Translations under genes and position numbers: made by a program | Notes under the pieces: generated by a model | Told to the model about the DNA's origin: nothing | Seen by the model: only the letters and a program-made list of their open reading frames with translations | Database searches by the model: none | Shown: one piece after another, positions 6,419 through 7,481 of the stretch | How positions within the stretch are numbered: the stretch's first letter is position 1 | Layout: the number at the start of each line of letters is the position of its first letter | DNA from: an uncultured Muribaculaceae bacterium | GTDB lineage: Bacteria > Bacteroidota > Bacteroidia > Bacteroidales > Muribaculaceae | Direction: 5' to 3' | Length of the DNA: 7,481 nucleotides | Assembly (NCBI GenBank): GCA_910587545.1 | Contig: CAJUMI010000019.1 | Coordinates: forward strand, 1-7,481

Positions 6419-7481
6419 ATGAAATATATGACTAATCTTGTTGCTGCACTTGCATTGGCTTCGGTGCTCGGTAGCTGTAATGATGAGATCGAAATGCGTC
6501 GTCCGCCGAAGTTTGAACTTCCCGAACTCCCGACGATCAATGATATACATACATTTAAGGCTCCGCTCTATTGGAGTGTCTATGAATACTGCTATGAGCT
6601 GGAGCGTGCCGGTGTTGAAAATTCCGATATGGATATTACTCCCGACGAATGGGATAAAATCATTGATTGGATGGCAACCGATCTGAAACCCTATGGATAT
6701 GATATGGTCTGCACTGACGGCTTCATACCCATGCTTGCCAAGGATGCGTCAGGTTATATGACTCACTACGGTTCGATGTCGCTCAAGGATCTTGTGGCCA
6801 AGTGCAAGGCAAAAGGATTGAAAGTGGGAGTGTATGATAATCCGCTCTGGATACATGGCGATAATAGGATTTTAGTGCCCGGTACCGACTATACTTTTGG
6901 CTCTCTCCGTTACAATGGATCCGAAGAGGTAGTCAACCCGAAGAATGACGACATGTGGTTCAGCTGGGTGGTCGTGACTCATCCCGGAGCCAAGGAATAT
7001 ATCGATGGCTTCTTCAAGCATTATCATGATCTCGGCATCGATTATATCCGCATGGACTTCATGTCGTGGTATGAGGACGGAAAGGATCGCAATATGGGGA
7101 TCGTAGGCCGTGGATATGGGCGTGACTTATATGCCCGCGCGATGAGCTATATCGCGGAAGCCGCTAAAAAGTATGACATATTCACATCTGTTGTCATGCC
7201 TCATCTCTATGATGACGCCATCCTTGAGGCGAAATATGGCAATATGGTCCGTATCGTGGCTGATACGGCCGGTGGCGGATGGTGGCACTGTTCGGCTCAG
7301 GACAAAGGCAAATCATATGCCAATTGGCCCAACTGCATGAATATGTTTGACGGGTTCACTTACTGGTCGCACATCGCGGGCAGGGATAAGGTTATTCTTG
7401 ACGGCGACTTCATTCGCTTGAACAAGTTCTCTACCAATGCCGAAAAAGAATTTGTGATCTCTCTTCAACTCATGGCGGGCG
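6419..7481 (+). CDS. Clan GH-D (GH27-like) glycoside hydrolase lipoprotein, 3' end cut off
   Basis: An open frame of 354 codons runs off the right edge without a stop. Residues 1-20 are a lipoprotein signal (LGSC, Cys20) followed by NDEIE, so a surface enzyme is likely. The rest reads as the TIM barrel of GH27/melibiase-type enzymes: YWSVYEY near 51-57, LKPYGYDMVCTDGF 89-102, GLKVGVYDNP 133-142, HPGAKEYIDGFF 188-199, DYIRMDF 208-214 with D213 as likely nucleophile, RIVAD 278-282 with D282 as likely acid/base, and DGDF 328-331 in the place of the family DPDM. Several sugar-contact positions differ from alpha-galactosidases (T99, R211, V259), so a different substrate is possible. The frame starts 16 bases after the SusE/SusF-like gene, in the same operon. 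The fold is fairly sure; specificity is unknown. The C-terminal beta domain expected in the family would lie outside the window. Confidence 0.8.
   Translation, partial: MKYMTNLVAALALASVLGSCNDEIEMRRPPKFELPELPTINDIHTFKAPLYWSVYEYCYELERAGVENSDMDITPDEWDKIIDWMATDLKPYGYDMVCTDGFIPMLAKDASGYMTHYGSMSLKDLVAKCKAKGLKVGVYDNPLWIHGDNRILVPGTDYTFGSLRYNGSEEVVNPKNDDMWFSWVVVTHPGAKEYIDGFFKHYHDLGIDYIRMDFMSWYEDGKDRNMGIVGRGYGRDLYARAMSYIAEAAKKYDIFTSVVMPHLYDDAILEAKYGNMVRIVADTAGGGWWHCSAQDKGKSYANWPNCMNMFDGFTYWSHIAGRDKVILDGDFIRLNKFSTNAEKEFVISLQLMAG

Noticed and set aside
6438..6686. An 82-codon plus-strand open frame near the right end
   Set aside because: It is out of frame with the hydrolase that starts at 6419. The hydrolase frame has a lipoprotein signal and GH-D motifs and stays open to the edge, while this frame encodes nothing recognisable.

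Overview
The window looks like part of a polysaccharide utilization locus (PUL) from a Bacteroidota gut-type bacterium. The evidence is a textbook SusC/SusD pair, lipoproteins with acidic residues straight after the lipobox cysteine, A/T-rich translation starts without a clear Shine-Dalgarno, and near-balanced base composition. A Bacteroidales member such as Muribaculaceae or Bacteroidaceae is my inference; nothing here fixes the genus.

Four genes lie head to tail on the + strand with almost no space between them. An 82-base A/T-rich leader is followed by a SusC-type TonB-dependent outer-membrane transporter (83-3073). Next come its SusD-type surface glycan-binding lipoprotein (about 3084-4829), a SusE/SusF-like surface lipoprotein built from four tandem copies of one module (4855-6402), and the 5' part of a lipoprotein glycoside hydrolase of the GH27/GH36 (clan GH-D) fold (6419 to the window edge, still open). 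The gaps are 10, 25 and 16 bases, with no hairpin terminator in any of them, so this reads as one operon that continues past the right edge.

Functionally, the hydrolase and the four-module lipoprotein should sit on the cell surface. The lipoprotein would hold an oligo- or polysaccharide, the hydrolase would trim it, and the SusC/SusD complex would import the fragments with TonB energy. SusE/SusF-type modules next to a clan GH-D enzyme suggest an alpha-linked glycan, but the exact sugar cannot be read from the sequence. No regulator and no other enzyme is present in the window.

The least routine parts are the last two genes. The lipoprotein has four modules of 120-124 residues, seemingly without the usual N-terminal Ig-like domain, and each module has a cysteine at the same place. 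The hydrolase keeps the clan GH-D catalytic layout but appears to differ from alpha-galactosidases at several sugar-contact positions. I see no RNA gene, mobile element, CRISPR array or clearly new system.
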